Below the pieces are notes generated by a model that searched no databases, had not been told where the DNA came from, and saw only the letters and a program-made list of their open reading frames with translations. From NCBI RefSeq assembly GCF_002831565.1, contig NZ_CP025096.1, forward strand, positions 7,555,014 through 7,619,013: a stretch of DNA of 64,000 nt, in the 5' to 3' direction. Below are positions 36,768 to 46,364 of this stretch, one piece after another; positions within the stretch are counted from its first letter, which is position 1, and each line of letters opens with the position of its first letter. This DNA is from Spirosoma pollinicola (GTDB lineage: Bacteria; Bacteroidota; Bacteroidia; Cytophagales; Spirosomataceae). A program made the translations under genes and the position numbers.

Positions 36768-37601
36768 ATGAAAACGTCCTCTCAGGTAAAAACTATTTTG
36801 ATTACGGGTGCCTCCACTGGCATCGGCCGGGAAACCGCCCGTTACTTTGCCGGGCAGGGCTGGAATGTGGCCGCCACCATGCGAACGCCCCAAAAAGGGG
36901 CTGATTTGCTGGCGATGAAAAACGTAAAAATCTTCCCATTAGACGTGCTGGACGTGGCCAGTATTGACGCAGCTATCCAGGCCACACTCGATCAGTTCGG
37001 CGGCATCGACGTGCTGTTCAACAACGCAGGTTTCGCCATTGCCGGAGCCTTTGAAGCCATCAGCCCGGAACGCATCGAGAAGCAGTTTGCCACCAACGTA
37101 TTCGGGGTAATGAACACCACACGAGCTATTTTGCCGTACTTCCGCCAAAAACGAAGCGGACTCATCATCAATACCACCTCCAGTGGTGGCCGCATTACCT
37201 TTCCCCTCTACAGTGTGTATAACAGCACCAAATGGGCCGTGGAAGGCTTTATGGAATCGTTGCAGTACGAGTTGAAACCCTTCAACATCCGCATCAAGAA
37301 CATCGAGCCGGGTACGGTCAAAAGTGATTTTGAGAACGCCATCGAGTACGTACCCGCCCCAGCTTATGATCCGTATGCCCAGCGCGTGCATCAGAATACG
37401 CTGGCCAGCTACAACGATGCCGCCGAACCAGTGGAGGTAGCCCAAGTCGTCTACAAAGCGGCCACCAGCACCGATTTCAGACTACGCTACGCGGCTGGCC
37501 GTCAGCCCAAACTGGCGTTCTTCCTGCGCTGGCTATTGCCCCTGAACACCTTTAACAAGTTGGTGGCGGGACCCGTCGAGAAGCCGGTAGCCAGCGCGTG
37601 A
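36768..37601 (+). CDS. SDR oxidoreductase under TetR control
   Basis: 277 residues. TGASTGIGRETARYFAGQG, NNAGFAIAG, NTTSSGGRITFPLYSVYNSTKWAVEGF (Ser, Tyr-x3-Lys) and EPGTVKSDF complete the classical SDR set. It follows tetR and precedes an ester-cyclase-like gene; a stress or detoxification unit is likely. Confidence 0.9.
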   Translation: MKTSSQVKTILITGASTGIGRETARYFAGQGWNVAATMRTPQKGADLLAMKNVKIFPLDVLDVASIDAAIQATLDQFGGIDVLFNNAGFAIAGAFEAISPERIEKQFATNVFGVMNTTRAILPYFRQKRSGLIINTTSSGGRITFPLYSVYNSTKWAVEGFMESLQYELKPFNIRIKNIEPGTVKSDFENAIEYVPAPAYDPYAQRVHQNTLASYNDAAEPVEVAQVVYKAATSTDFRLRYAAGRQPKLAFFLRWLLPLNTFNKLVAGPVEKPVASA

Positions 37602-37675
37602 GCCGGTATTGGCAATTCATTCAACAAGTTTAGTCAAACCAGTATAGTTTCTAATCAATTAAAACAACAATTCCC

Positions 37676-38077
37676 ATGACAACGCAGGAGAAAAAACAAT
37701 TAGTCATTACGTTCCTCGACTTGATGACCACTGGTCAATCAGACCAGTTCGAACAGGTATTGGCCGAAAATTATCACCAGCATAAACCCGATAGCAAGGA
37801 CGGGCTGGCCAGCATTCAGGAGCAAACGAAACAGCTCGAATCCGTTTTCGCCGACGTTACGGTAACCATTGATGATTTGGTAGTCGAGGACGACAAAGTA
37901 GTCGGTCGTTTCACCTGGACGGGTACGCAGGTTGGGCCGTTCATGGGCATCCCTGCCACGCACAAGCGCGTGTCCTGGTCGGGCACGGACTGGTGGCGCA
38001 TTGAAGATGGTAAACTGGTCGAACACTGGGACAACGTCGAATGGGCATCACTGATGCAACAATTGCAGGCCAAGTAA
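37676..38077 (+). CDS. SnoaL-like ester cyclase family protein
   Basis: 133 residues: KKQLVITFLDLMTTGQSDQFEQVLAENYHQHKPDSKDGLASIQEQTKQLESVFADVTVTIDDLVVEDDKVVGRFTWTGTQ is the polyketide-cyclase fold; GIPATHKRVSW and the DWWRIEDGKLVEHWDNVEW ending are signature parts. It probably binds or cyclises a small molecule. Last gene of the tetR unit. Confidence 0.87.
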   Translation: MTTQEKKQLVITFLDLMTTGQSDQFEQVLAENYHQHKPDSKDGLASIQEQTKQLESVFADVTVTIDDLVVEDDKVVGRFTWTGTQVGPFMGIPATHKRVSWSGTDWWRIEDGKLVEHWDNVEWASLMQQLQAK

Positions 38078-38084
38078 ACGATTA

Positions 38085-38120
38085 GTCAGGCTCCTCGGCT
38101 CCTCACACGGGGAGCCTGAC
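38085..38120 (+). terminator. Rho-independent terminator
   Basis: GTCAGGCTCC pairs with GGAGCCTGAC, followed by TCGTTTTT. Confidence 0.85.
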
Positions 38121-38246
38121 TCGTTTTTGAAATTGGTTGGCGCAATCGTCGTGTCGATGAATTTAGTGATTGTGCCAGCACATCGATAATATACTCACTA
38201 TATAACGTTTTGGGGTGAAACTACACCTTTCAAGGCCCTATTTGAG

Positions 38247-39978
38247 TATTTCGGAGTAAACTGGTTCAGCGTCACTTTGGGGGAACAGTCCAATGTCGGG
38301 CCAACACCCGAAGCCGTAGTAGGTCAAAGTTAGCTTTGCCATACATCTGCCGCTTGATGGTCTTTAGCCGATTTACCTGGCCCTCTGTCTGCCCATTGCT
38401 CCACTCAGAACGGAATGCTTCTTCAACAGCGGCAAAATCCTGACGCATACCTCGCACAAAACCACTTAAGATGGGGAGTTTTTCGGCATCGGCACACCAA
38501 CCCGCTAACTCATTGGCTTGTTTAGTTTGCATAAGCAGCCTGAAGTGCAAACTTAATCGATGGACTTGAGTGATCGACTCATTACAATTAAGTAAGTATT
38601 CCAAAAATGGCCGATCTGTTTCGGGCCAATCAACTTCTGGCTGGCCTAGGAGGCGACTGAGCTGACGACTCGAATAACGAAGCTCCTTTTGGGCGGGCGG
38701 CAAAGTCGGTTCATGCATAGACCGCGGGTAATGAGCTAAGAAGACAGCCAAGATAGTATAGCGTCCATTATAACCCTATGCCTTGATTTCTTCAAACAGC
38801 GTTTTAATACAAGTTTCACCGGATTGCCAGCGCTCTCGTTAATAGGGTTCATAAGTGAGTAAGTTCGAATGCTTCCTTCTGGTTTTAGGCACAAAACAAG
38901 CCTGTTTGCAATACTTTTTAACCGTGTTGCGTGAGCTGCCCAAATGAACCGCAATAGCTCGAATACTATGCCCTTGTTGCTGTAATTCTTTGGCACGTTG
39001 ATATAGCGCATACCGTTTTTCCGTAAAGATCGGCTGTCCTATCTGCTGATCATCAATCAATTGCATGCTAACTGGTTTGGGCAAATCCATTTTTGGTACC
39101 GGAACTGGAGGGCTAGTCAGTTGAACCGTCGATTGTTGGCTAAAGAGTTGAAGGGTTTCTCGAATGGCTGGACGTTGGCTGTCTAAAAAGCGTTCGATGT
39201 CTTCGGACAAATTCTTCAGCAGATGCCAGCGATCAACCACTTGAGTAACATCGGGACAGGCCGAAGTGACGGCGTTCGCATAAATACTGGACCGGTCGCG
39301 AGTGACCAACTCAACTCCCGGATGGGCGCGAAGCCAATCTTCCAGTGTCTTGCCCTCTCGGTCCGGCAATAGATCGATAGGTTTGTGTTGATCCAAGTCA
39401 ATCAGAATCGTGCCATAATTGCGTCCCCTCTTGAAAGCGAAATCATCCACGCCTAATCGCTTGGGGGTTTCCACTACCGGTGGTGGAGTTTTGCGGATGA
39501 CCCGCAGGACGGTCGAGGCACTGACCGACTGGCCTACAATATGGCATAAACGAGCCCCCGGCTTGGCTCCGGCCTGTAATCCAATGGCCTGGATCTGTTG
39601 ATCCGCTCTGATGAGTCGACGGGCATAGGGCTTGTATACGGAGTTACATGATTGGGCAAATACTTTACGGGGGCAGTCGGCTAGTAGGCAGAAAAATTTG
39701 CGCAGCCGCACCTGGAGCTTGATGCGTTTACCACTCATAGATAGGTCAGCGAAAGTGGGTTGGTAGAAACTATGCACCCGGTTGGTGGTCGTCTGACAGA
39801 GCGGACAAATGCCCATCGCATCGCTGGCAAGCAGCTCAATGGTGAGCGAGTCGTTGGTAACTTGTTGGTTGCAGAACAGGAATCCAGGGGGCAAAAGTGG
39901 GGTCAGGTCCATACCCACTCAACAAAAGAAAGTACCAGACTTCACCTAAAGTGACGCTGAACCACTTTGGCCGGAATA
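38247..39978 (-). mobile_element. ISL3-family element, decayed
   Basis: Inverted ends 38247-38280 and 39945-39978 share a core GGTTCAGCGTCACTTT. It contains a broken ISL3 transposase. I saw no hp16 in it. Confidence 0.8.
38272..39918 (-). pseudogene. ISL3-family transposase with two in-frame stops
   Basis: The N-terminal zinc-finger part (CPLCQTTTNRVHSFY...CLLADCPRKVF) and DDE domain (LGVDDFAFKRGRNYGTILIDLDQHKPIDLLPDREGKTLEDWL, RDRSSIYANAV, VVDRWHLLKNL) run to an HTH and ...NLLTYEPY, then TAA (38839-38841), 20 sense codons, TAG (38776-38778), and the same frame continues to WSNGQTEGQVNRLKTIKRQMYGKANFDLLRLRVL. There is decay by substitution, with no insertion. Confidence 0.88.
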
Positions 39979-40078
39979 CATAGTATGCAAAGCTGTTCAG
40001 CGGTCTACATAACCACTAAATATTGCTAAAATACAACGTTCGGCCCTGTTTAACATGCAGACCACTTTGTAAAAAAAA

Positions 40079-40147
40079 ATAGCTATTAAACGGTCTTATT
40101 TGAAAAATAGTGAAGATATTTTTCAAATAAGACCGTTTAATAGCTAT
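40079..40147. repeat. Perfect 31-bp inverted repeat
   Basis: ATAGCTATTAAACGGTCTTA... (40079-40109) is exactly complementary to 40117-40147, loop GTGAAGA. It is 100 bp beyond the ISL3 end, AT-rich, with T runs; it may be a terminator or a miniature transposon. Confidence 0.8.
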
Positions 40148-40184
40148 GCTATAGGAATACGAGTTATGGACTTGGTCTTTTTTC

Positions 40185-40367
40185 CTAGCGTTTAGAACCA
40201 GGTATATGAAAAATAAGGCTGATGATTAGTAGACAAGCATTTAGTCGTAAAGCCGTCGTAAAGAACCCACCAGGAAATTGGGTCGGGGTTAACCCACTCC
40301 ACAAAACAAGAATACTAAAAGGAGCCGCTGTATAGCGAAGCAGGCGAGCAATTTGAAAGGCGCTCAT
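40185..40367 (-). CDS. Possible 60-aa membrane protein
   Basis: Two hydrophobic stretches (YTAAPFSILVLWSGL; LNACLLIISLIFHI). No family is recognised. It is near the 31-bp hairpin and could be chance. Confidence 0.3.
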   Translation of the reverse strand: MSAFQIARLLRYTAAPFSILVLWSGLTPTQFPGGFFTTALRLNACLLIISLIFHIPGSKR

Positions 40368-40468
40368 TGGCTGTTCTATGGGGAGTAATTAGGGTAATGT
40401 ACTGGTTAAGAATACCATTTCTGTAGGCTGTTTCTTAGTCTATCTAATCCATATAAGCAGATAAGACC

Positions 40469-40891
40469 CTAACCTTGATGGTTAATTTTGTAGAATGCTT
40501 TCAGCGTTTTTAGGATGGCAGGCTCATTTTCCTCGGCTGGTATTTCCAATCGCTGGTCTACATCAATCATCGTTCTAATCTGGCCGAACTGTTGCGTGGT
40601 GAGCGTCTCGTAACCCATACGCCATTGAGCGAAAAGACGCTCCGCTATGGACTGATTCAGCACACAAGCAACATTCTTATGCCGTGGATCCATCTCAATC
40701 CGCTTAAATAAAGCCACTACGGCTTGTTGCTCGCCCTCTACTACTTGGATGATATGGCCATGCATGTAGAGCAGAATACCGGTAATGCCGGCTTGAGCAT
40801 TATGCTGGTGACTTTGTTGAAGGATGTTCAGGATATCTTCCTGGTCGAAGAGCCGCACCGACGTACTGAAATAAACGATACAATGGGCCAC
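40469..40891 (-). CDS. BLUF-domain blue-light photoreceptor
   Basis: 140 residues. It matches BLUF throughout: IVYFSTS (flavin-contacting Tyr7), NAQAGITGILLYMHGHIIQVVEGE (Asn31, Gln49), LFKRIEMDPRH, and AQWRMGYE (Trp90, Met92). The Tyr/Gln pair rearranges hydrogen bonds to FAD in blue light (established). The short C-terminus after residue 100 is a capping helix region with no output domain, so it must act through a partner. It is 54 bp downstream of the 86-aa gene on the same strand. Confidence 0.92.
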   Translation of the reverse strand: MAHCIVYFSTSVRLFDQEDILNILQQSHQHNAQAGITGILLYMHGHIIQVVEGEQQAVVALFKRIEMDPRHKNVACVLNQSIAERLFAQWRMGYETLTTQQFGQIRTMIDVDQRLEIPAEENEPAILKTLKAFYKINHQG

Positions 40892-40945
40892 TGGTCGAGT
40901 TGCTTTAGTTAGGGATTTGTTACGGGAAGCGAAGCTAAGTAAAGA

Positions 40946-41206
40946 TTAACTGCCGTTAAACGGTTTGGTCAAAATTCGTTGCCAATCTTCTTCTAACTGT
41001 CTGATGGCGGGCAAGACAGGGTGTTCATCAAAGGCTTCGAGCGGAAGCTGAGTCCAGCTACTCTCCTCAAAGAGGCGTGCTTTAACCAGGATATGGCCTT
41101 TATCGGCTAGTTTACTCAGCAAATCAAAGCCAGGGCTATTTACCCCTGATGTCCAGTAATCTGGCGGATATACCCTGAATGTATTAGCTACCCTTTTTTT
41201 AAGCAT
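40946..41206 (-). CDS. Hypothetical protein upstream of BLUF
   Basis: 86 residues (MLKKRVANTFRVYPPDYW...LLSKLADKGHILVKARLF). No family is recognised, no membrane helix. The same strand and short spacing suggest an operon with the BLUF gene, making it a candidate partner (inference). Confidence 0.55.
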   Translation of the reverse strand: MLKKRVANTFRVYPPDYWTSGVNSPGFDLLSKLADKGHILVKARLFEESSWTQLPLEAFDEHPVLPAIRQLEEDWQRILTKPFNGS

Positions 41207-41460
41207 AAGCCACCCCTATTATAAAGCAAAGGCTGCTATTGATAATTTATTCGTAACTGCTTGCAAAGGAGGTAGGAAGTATACTTTGCAAAGAAGTAAT
41301 CTATTGATTAGTTAACTCTACTATGGTTTTAGTTGAATACCATATTTTCTAGTTACACAACGTCGCTTAAAGCTACTTTACCTTTAGATTCACTTAGCTC
41401 TTACAGCTCTGAATAGTTACACTTCCCTTCTAACCACGTCTGGCGCAAGTGAAGCACTAG

Positions 41461-41826
41461 TTAGTTTAACCCCTCTATTGTAGCAGGTTTGGTGATAAAC
41501 CCGTCGGCTTTCAAGGCCATCGCCTCTTGATGATCAGCCGCTTGATCGGAGGTCGTCAATATGATAACGGGTATGGAGTCATACCTTACCTGTTGCCGCA
41601 GCAAACGAAGCACCTCAAAACCGCCCATGAGCGGCATGTTCAGATCGAGCAAGATCAAGGTGGGTAAGTCAACGCCCGTTTTTAGCGCTAGCAGGAGTTC
41701 TTCTCCGTTATGAAGCGGTTTCAGTCTGCACCCAGAGCTATACTGCTTGAAGACTTCTTCAACTAAGAAGCGGTCGTCTTCGTCGTCATCGACTAAGAAG
41801 ACGCATTCAGTAGCTAATGATTTCAT
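41461..41826 (-). CDS. Single-domain response regulator (CheY/Rcp1-like)
   Basis: 121 residues. Acidic DDDEDD (13-18), phosphoacceptor Asp61 in ILLDLNMPLMGG, Thr91/92 and Lys113 in GFITKPA are all present. There is no output domain. Such proteins pass phosphate from hybrid kinases or phytochromes. It lies near the BLUF and LytTR genes; no kinase is in the window. Confidence 0.9.
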   Translation of the reverse strand: MKSLATECVFLVDDDEDDRFLVEEVFKQYSSGCRLKPLHNGEELLLALKTGVDLPTLILLDLNMPLMGGFEVLRLLRQQVRYDSIPVIILTTSDQAADHQEAMALKADGFITKPATIEGLN

Positions 41827-42481
41827 TATACAAGTCGGTCGGTTAACTCACTTAAGACGACAAACAGTCAATAAAGTCATGTTGAAAAAGTACAATCATG
41901 TTTAGATTGAGGTTATACGAGTATATTTTAGTAAGACTCGTTGTATAACTGATGTGGCTCCGGGCCGCCCTTTAGGTTTGCGGGCTGGCAAGCTACCGCG
42001 GACCGTCAAATCTTGGTTTCTTACCAGCCCGCAAACCTAAAGGGCGGCCCGTCAAAAAGCAATAAATTACCACCATTTTCTCCGGCATAGTTGGTCCGGT
42101 TTACTTCTGTTTTCGCACTTCAACGGTAATCTGAGTCGGCTATTTCTTTTTTTAGGTCAGATTAGGGACCCTTCATGCAACTTGAATTAGTTAATAAACA
42201 CCAAGCTAGATATAGTAACTAAACGGCTGGAGCCAGAACGCCCGTTTCATACTACCAAAGAAGCAGACAGCGCCTTTAACATCAATTGATCAGTTCCCTG
42301 GTTTAGCCCGTCGCCTGCTTAGGCGGCTACATTAATGGATGGCACCCATAGATTGGGACAAATTAACATCAATAGATAACGATACTCACGAACTAAACGC
42401 TTGCTTTACAACGGATTTATCTCGTCTTACTTATCCAGCAGGGGATCTTCAGTTGGAGCACGAGCGATGAGTTTTACGGAC
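41827..42481. other. Gap with a large palindrome
   Basis: No gene seen. It contains the 28-bp-arm palindrome annotated separately and AT-rich flanks. Confidence 0.5.
41961..42051. repeat. 28-bp-arm palindrome built from IS110 left-end and hp16 sequence
   Basis: 41961-41988 is exactly complementary to 42024-42051. Each arm reads CGGGCCG then CCTTTAGGTTTGCGGGCTGG, that is an hp16 half followed by the IS110 copy A/B left end. The loop retains further left-end sequence (GGTTTCTTACC; CAAGCTACC, inverted). Confidence 0.8.
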
Positions 42482-42835
42482 TCAAATACCTAACTGATCG
42501 GCAATCGGTTGTACCCGTCGCCGGGACACCAGCAAGGTTACCCCATTACTTAAAATTACCTTGGCCTGCCGGACATGTGTCCGCTTGAACTGCACCAGAT
42601 GATCGGAATTGACTAAACTTGACTTATGTACTCGTAGGAAGCCGGGTAGTTGACGAGCAAACCACTTGAGAGTTTGAGCGGAGAGGAACTTGGGACGGTC
42701 AACAAAGTGAATCCACACATAGTTACCATCGCCTTCAATCCATATGATCAAGTCAGTCGAGCAAGGTTTTTGCAAGCCTGGAACTTTTAAGATAGCCATA
42801 AGGGGAGAAGATGGTACTACTAACCTAACCGGCAC
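42482..42835 (-). CDS. LytTR-domain DNA-binding protein
   Basis: 117 residues: LIIWIEGDGNYVWIHFVDRPKFLSAQTLKWFARQLPGFLRVHKSSLVNSDHLVQFKRTHVRQAKVILSNGVTLLVSRRR is a full LytTR domain. There is no receiver attached; the stand-alone receiver at 41461 could be a partner. LytTR proteins bind direct repeats upstream of target genes. Confidence 0.85.
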   Translation of the reverse strand: MPVRLVVPSSPLMAILKVPGLQKPCSTDLIIWIEGDGNYVWIHFVDRPKFLSAQTLKWFARQLPGFLRVHKSSLVNSDHLVQFKRTHVRQAKVILSNGVTLLVSRRRVQPIADQLGI

Positions 42836-42997
42836 GCCCTATAGTTTTGTTTATTAGGCCAATCAAATTGCCCATAAAGCCTACAATTCGATACACCTAT
42901 TTGCCCTATGCGATCTGGCCACGGAGCCACTATTATTAGGCGTACCTGATGCGTAGGCGACTGATAACGAGCCCGCCGTCGCACCGCCGGCGGATCA

Positions 42998-43013
42998 TCG
43001 CCGAAGCGGTGCG
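42998..43013 (+). repeat. hp16-like, intergenic
   Basis: TCGC-CGAA-GCGG-TGCG; one G-T wobble in the stem. Confidence 0.5.
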
Positions 43014-43138
43014 GTTGGCCTGGAATGGTATTATAAAGGGGATATTCCATAACGCTCCTTCGTCTAGGTTAGGAGCGCTTTTATAAAACTAGCAGGCATA
43101 ACCAAAAAAAGAGGCGGCTGATAGATCAAATTTCTGAC

Positions 43139-43154
43139 CGCTTCGGCGGCCCGG
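43139..43154 (-). repeat. hp16, intergenic
   Basis: CCGG-GCCG-CCGA-AGCG on the minus strand, one stem mismatch. Confidence 0.6.
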
Positions 43155-43537
43155 CCCAGCCGGGGACGGTCACCATAACCCATATAGCGGAAAGGGACCG
43201 TTCGTGTCGGAAAAGTTAATCGGGTAGTTTAAGCGAAGCAAGAGCGAGTGAACTAATCGGTTCGCGAAAAAACTTGGTGCACTGAAACGGAACCTGACGT
43301 TAATTTGCTTAAAAAGCGTGCGGGTGTCATCATCAGTATACATACGGTTGTCAGGCTGGGTGTCTACTAGTTAACAGTCGTTAGCCACTTTAACTGTGAC
43401 TTGGCCAACCCAGTATAGGGGCTTTCAGGGAGAATAGACCCGAAGTAACCAAAAATAAAACTATAGCCTATGGTAACCTCTCAACCCAAATTGTCCTAAT
43501 TTTGAGCCACACTCACCCCAACAACCTGTCCTTGCCC

Positions 43538-44275
43538 ATGAGAAGAGCCCTCATCAGTTTGGCCTTCACCGCCTGCCTCACCCACGCCTACGCCCAAGCC
43601 ATCAAAACGCCCACCTCGGCCCAGGCCACCCCCAAAGCGGCTGCCCCCGCCGTGTCGACCGCTACGGAAAGCGAAGCCGACAAGGCGGGCAAGGCCGAAC
43701 TGGTCGAACGGGTGTTTACCGAGCAGTCCTACCTTTACAGTCAGCTGATCGAGAAGTGCTTTACCTTTAAACTCTCGCCAGCCTGCTGGGCTAAGTTTAG
43801 TGACCCGGCCAACACCAGTAACCAGAGTGGTTTCGGGGCCATGCGCTACTGGTGCCGTTTCGTGACGGCGTACGCCAAGCGCGAAGGCTTGGGGGATCTG
43901 GAGGCCCTGAAGGGAAACAGCAAGGAAGAAGAAAAGGACAACCGCCCGCAGATGGACGAGATCATCAAAACGCTGCGCGAGAAGTTTTCGCTGACGGTGG
44001 AAGCCCCCACCAACTGCACTACAAAGGGCTACGAACTGATGATGGGCTACCCCTACGAGGTACTAGACCGCATTGGTGAGCGCTCGCCTTATTGGTCGTC
44101 CAAGAGCGGCGAAGCGCATTTCAGGGTCATCGCCAGCCCGTCGGTCAAGGATATATCCGTTCGCATCAGTCCTGACGGCAAGCAATTTACCGTTAGCGGC
44201 CCCGCCTTAGTGGAAACGGTCAACCAGGGCAGCAACATTCAGAATGGCTTAGAGCGGGCTAATAAGAACCGGTGA
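43538..44275 (+). CDS. Hypothetical secreted protein
   Basis: 245 residues from MRRALISLAFTACLTHAYAQ, a signal peptide (the ORF opens 36 bp earlier). An Ala/Thr/Pro-rich spacer precedes a helical domain with CFTFKLSPACWAKFSD and RYWCRFVTAYAKREGLGDLEAL, and a strand-rich end (DISVRISPDGKQFTVSGPALVET). The family is not recognised. The cysteines could form disulfides in the periplasm. Confidence 0.6.
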   Translation: MRRALISLAFTACLTHAYAQAIKTPTSAQATPKAAAPAVSTATESEADKAGKAELVERVFTEQSYLYSQLIEKCFTFKLSPACWAKFSDPANTSNQSGFGAMRYWCRFVTAYAKREGLGDLEALKGNSKEEEKDNRPQMDEIIKTLREKFSLTVEAPTNCTTKGYELMMGYPYEVLDRIGERSPYWSSKSGEAHFRVIASPSVKDISVRISPDGKQFTVSGPALVETVNQGSNIQNGLERANKNR

Positions 44276-44535
44276 TACAAACCAAGATCAGGACTGGCCA
44301 GCGAGTTTGTGTTGTGGGTGGGCTGGACCAATTTATGGGCATGTGTAAGGCGCTTTAACCGGCTACCTTATTCTGAGCGGGCCCTGGTTTGGCCGATCGC
44401 TGAGCCAGGCCCCTGCTTATCACTACTGTGTATACCTTAGTTACTACCCCTAAACGCGCGTCAACTAGATGCATAGCTAGTTACCTTTTTAGCTTATGTT
44501 TTGGTCTACTTGCGGCTTTAAATCACTTTAAAAAA

Positions 44536-44622
44536 ATGACCGTTCTGTCAACCCTATTTACCAGCCTTTACCTGCTTAGCGCCGTCTATTTTATTCAGAA
44601 GAAGGCTATTTTCAGGCCATAG
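44536..44622 (+). CDS. 28-aa single-pass membrane microprotein (copy 2)
   Basis: 28 codons, starting MTVLSTLFTSLYLLSAVYFI and ending in RP after a basic stretch. It aligns without gaps to the ORF at 12684-12770: identical at positions 1, 2, 4, 6, 7, 11, 12, 13, 16, 19, 23 and 28. The same length and residue pattern support translation. No neighbour suggests a role. Confidence 0.6.
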   Translation: MTVLSTLFTSLYLLSAVYFIQKKAIFRP

Positions 44623-44640
44623 ATGGGGGATTGGCTGCTA

Positions 44641-44656
44641 ACGTGGCCCGGCGGCC
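44641..44656 (-). repeat. hp16-like, intergenic
   Basis: GGCC-GCCG-GGCC-ACGT on the minus strand. Confidence 0.5.
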
Positions 44657-44687
44657 GGCTACTGGGTTGCAAAGCGCCACAGCGGCG

Positions 44688-44703
44688 CGGCCACGGCCGG
44701 TGA
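44688..44703 (+). repeat. hp16-like, intergenic
   Basis: CGGC-CACG-GCCG-GTGA. The 44.62-44.81 kb gap is otherwise empty. Confidence 0.5.
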
Positions 44704-44810
44704 GCGTTCTAGTTTGTCGTATCTCTTCGCTCGATCTGACAAAAAGGAGGGTTTATTGAGAACGTGCCTTTTTCATTATCTGTCCAAGGCAATCCGTAGC
44801 ATATACCAAC

Positions 44811-45973
44811 TTACTTCAGCCTTGCTAACAGTTCCTGCTGCTGACCTTCTCCATTTCGCAAAACAAGCCGGTAGTTACCAGGGGGTAAGATGAGGGCCTT
44901 TTTATCCCCCCAATTCGTTATTTCTAGGATGTCGAGGGGAACACCTTGGTGAGTAGGCTGCATGGGGTCTGCGGGTTCTTCTCGCGCATAAGCCTGTACT
45001 AAGCAGGGCAGCTTAAGCTGACATTGAGTAGGGTCAAGAAAATAAGGCTTCCGACGCCCCGCCTGTAACAACCAACTTGGACGGCCATGCTGGTATTGAG
45101 TGCGGGGATGAGCCACTTGAATATCGGTGCGCCCTACGCTCAGACCCGGATACACTTGGCCAGTCGCATCCGTAAACACCGACGCTTGTGACAGCGTCAT
45201 CGAGCGGTACAGGGGGTGTTCCTGGGCAATCTGGCTCTGCTCGGTCCATTGTTGTTGATCAATCGTCAAGGGGTCGATGCCGGTGAATTCTTTCAGCCGA
45301 CCCGCCATTGCTTTTTGCCAACTGTTGGTCATGGGCACTTCTACCACGTGGTCGTACCCACAGTGAATCAGAATTTTGGCCTTGGGGTCTTTCTTCAGGA
45401 TCTCTTCCAGGTGGCGGGCTTGGGCAATTTCCCGGTTTTTACCACTGGCAAACTCCTCGTTGGTTCGCGCGTATAATACCCCGAACCGATCAAGGGATAA
45501 CCCCGCTGATTTAGGGTGGAGTCGCTTGCATAGAGCGTTTCGGCGGCCAAATACCGAAAGCCCGCTTGATAGAGTCCTTTGAGCAAGGAGGCCGTAAATA
45601 CCCGGTGTGGCGGGTTGTGATGGGCCTCATTGATAATGACAAGCTGTTCGCTCTGAGCCCGTTGGATAATGTACTCCTGGGCGGGAACGGGCTTACTATG
45701 CTGGATGGCTAACGTATCGGCATGTTTTATGAAGCCTTTTAGGGTCCACTGGGGAATCGTATTTTTGTCATTAAAGCGCAAGGCTTGCCCGTAGTCGCCA
45801 ATGCAGGAAAAAGCAAAGGCGGCCTCATCAGTGTTACGGCGCGAAGAATCCTGCTGAAGGGAAGCTAGTATTTGCGCTTTAAGCGGATAGGGCCAGGGCT
45901 TGTCGAAGGGTATGAACGCCAGGCAAGCTACCAAAGCAATCAGGAGCAAAGCCCATATTGGTGAACATTTCAT
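44811..45973 (-). pseudogene. Tiki/ChaN-like hypothetical lipoprotein, frameshifted
   Basis: The first part (45973 to ~45470) begins with a membrane anchor (ALLLIALVACLAFIPF) and includes QLVIINEAHHNPPHRVFTASLLKGLYQAGFRYLAAETLY, like the first strand and helix of TraB/Tiki/ChaN-type hydrolases. After YPLIGSG the frame shifts by one base near 45470-45490 and continues LYARTNEEFASGKNREIAQARHLEEIL and HCGYDHVVEVPM to 44811. A C-terminal strand-rich part follows. Annotators might list two ORFs. Confidence 0.65.
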
Positions 45974-46364
45974 TGGTTTAATTAGCCATTCCTGTTTTGC
46001 TGTTTACTAGGAAGCTGGCTTATTACTGAAAATACTCAAAAAACAAGCTAATATGCCGAGGCAATCTTGATGCTGTAGCCCAACGCGACAGCTAGTGAGG
46101 GAGTATGAGATGATATACTTTTAAGTAACTTCCCTTGGCACCGGTACGACCGCTCACTGCTCAGTAAGATGGTTCTAGTATAATTATTGTTTAATATAAT
46201 GCCCAGTTTAAGATGCAGATGAATGAAGGTTTTATCGTCTCATTTAGGAGTAATTACTGAGACGGAACATACACGAGTGTTTGCACAAAAGTTGTACTTT
46301 AGCTAACAGAAGTGAGATGACAAAATACCAAATAGTTAGTTGTTAACTCGCTTTCTGTCACACT
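45974..46364. other. Intergenic region
   Basis: 391 bp, divergent promoters for the 45973 and 46365 genes. No repeats or RNA recognised. Confidence 0.4.

Larger units (their letters stand above)
42836..43537. other. Gap with hp16-like sequences
   Basis: About 700 bp with no supported gene, GC-rich islands at 42.97-43.02 and 43.14 kb and the promoter of the 43538 gene. Confidence 0.4.
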
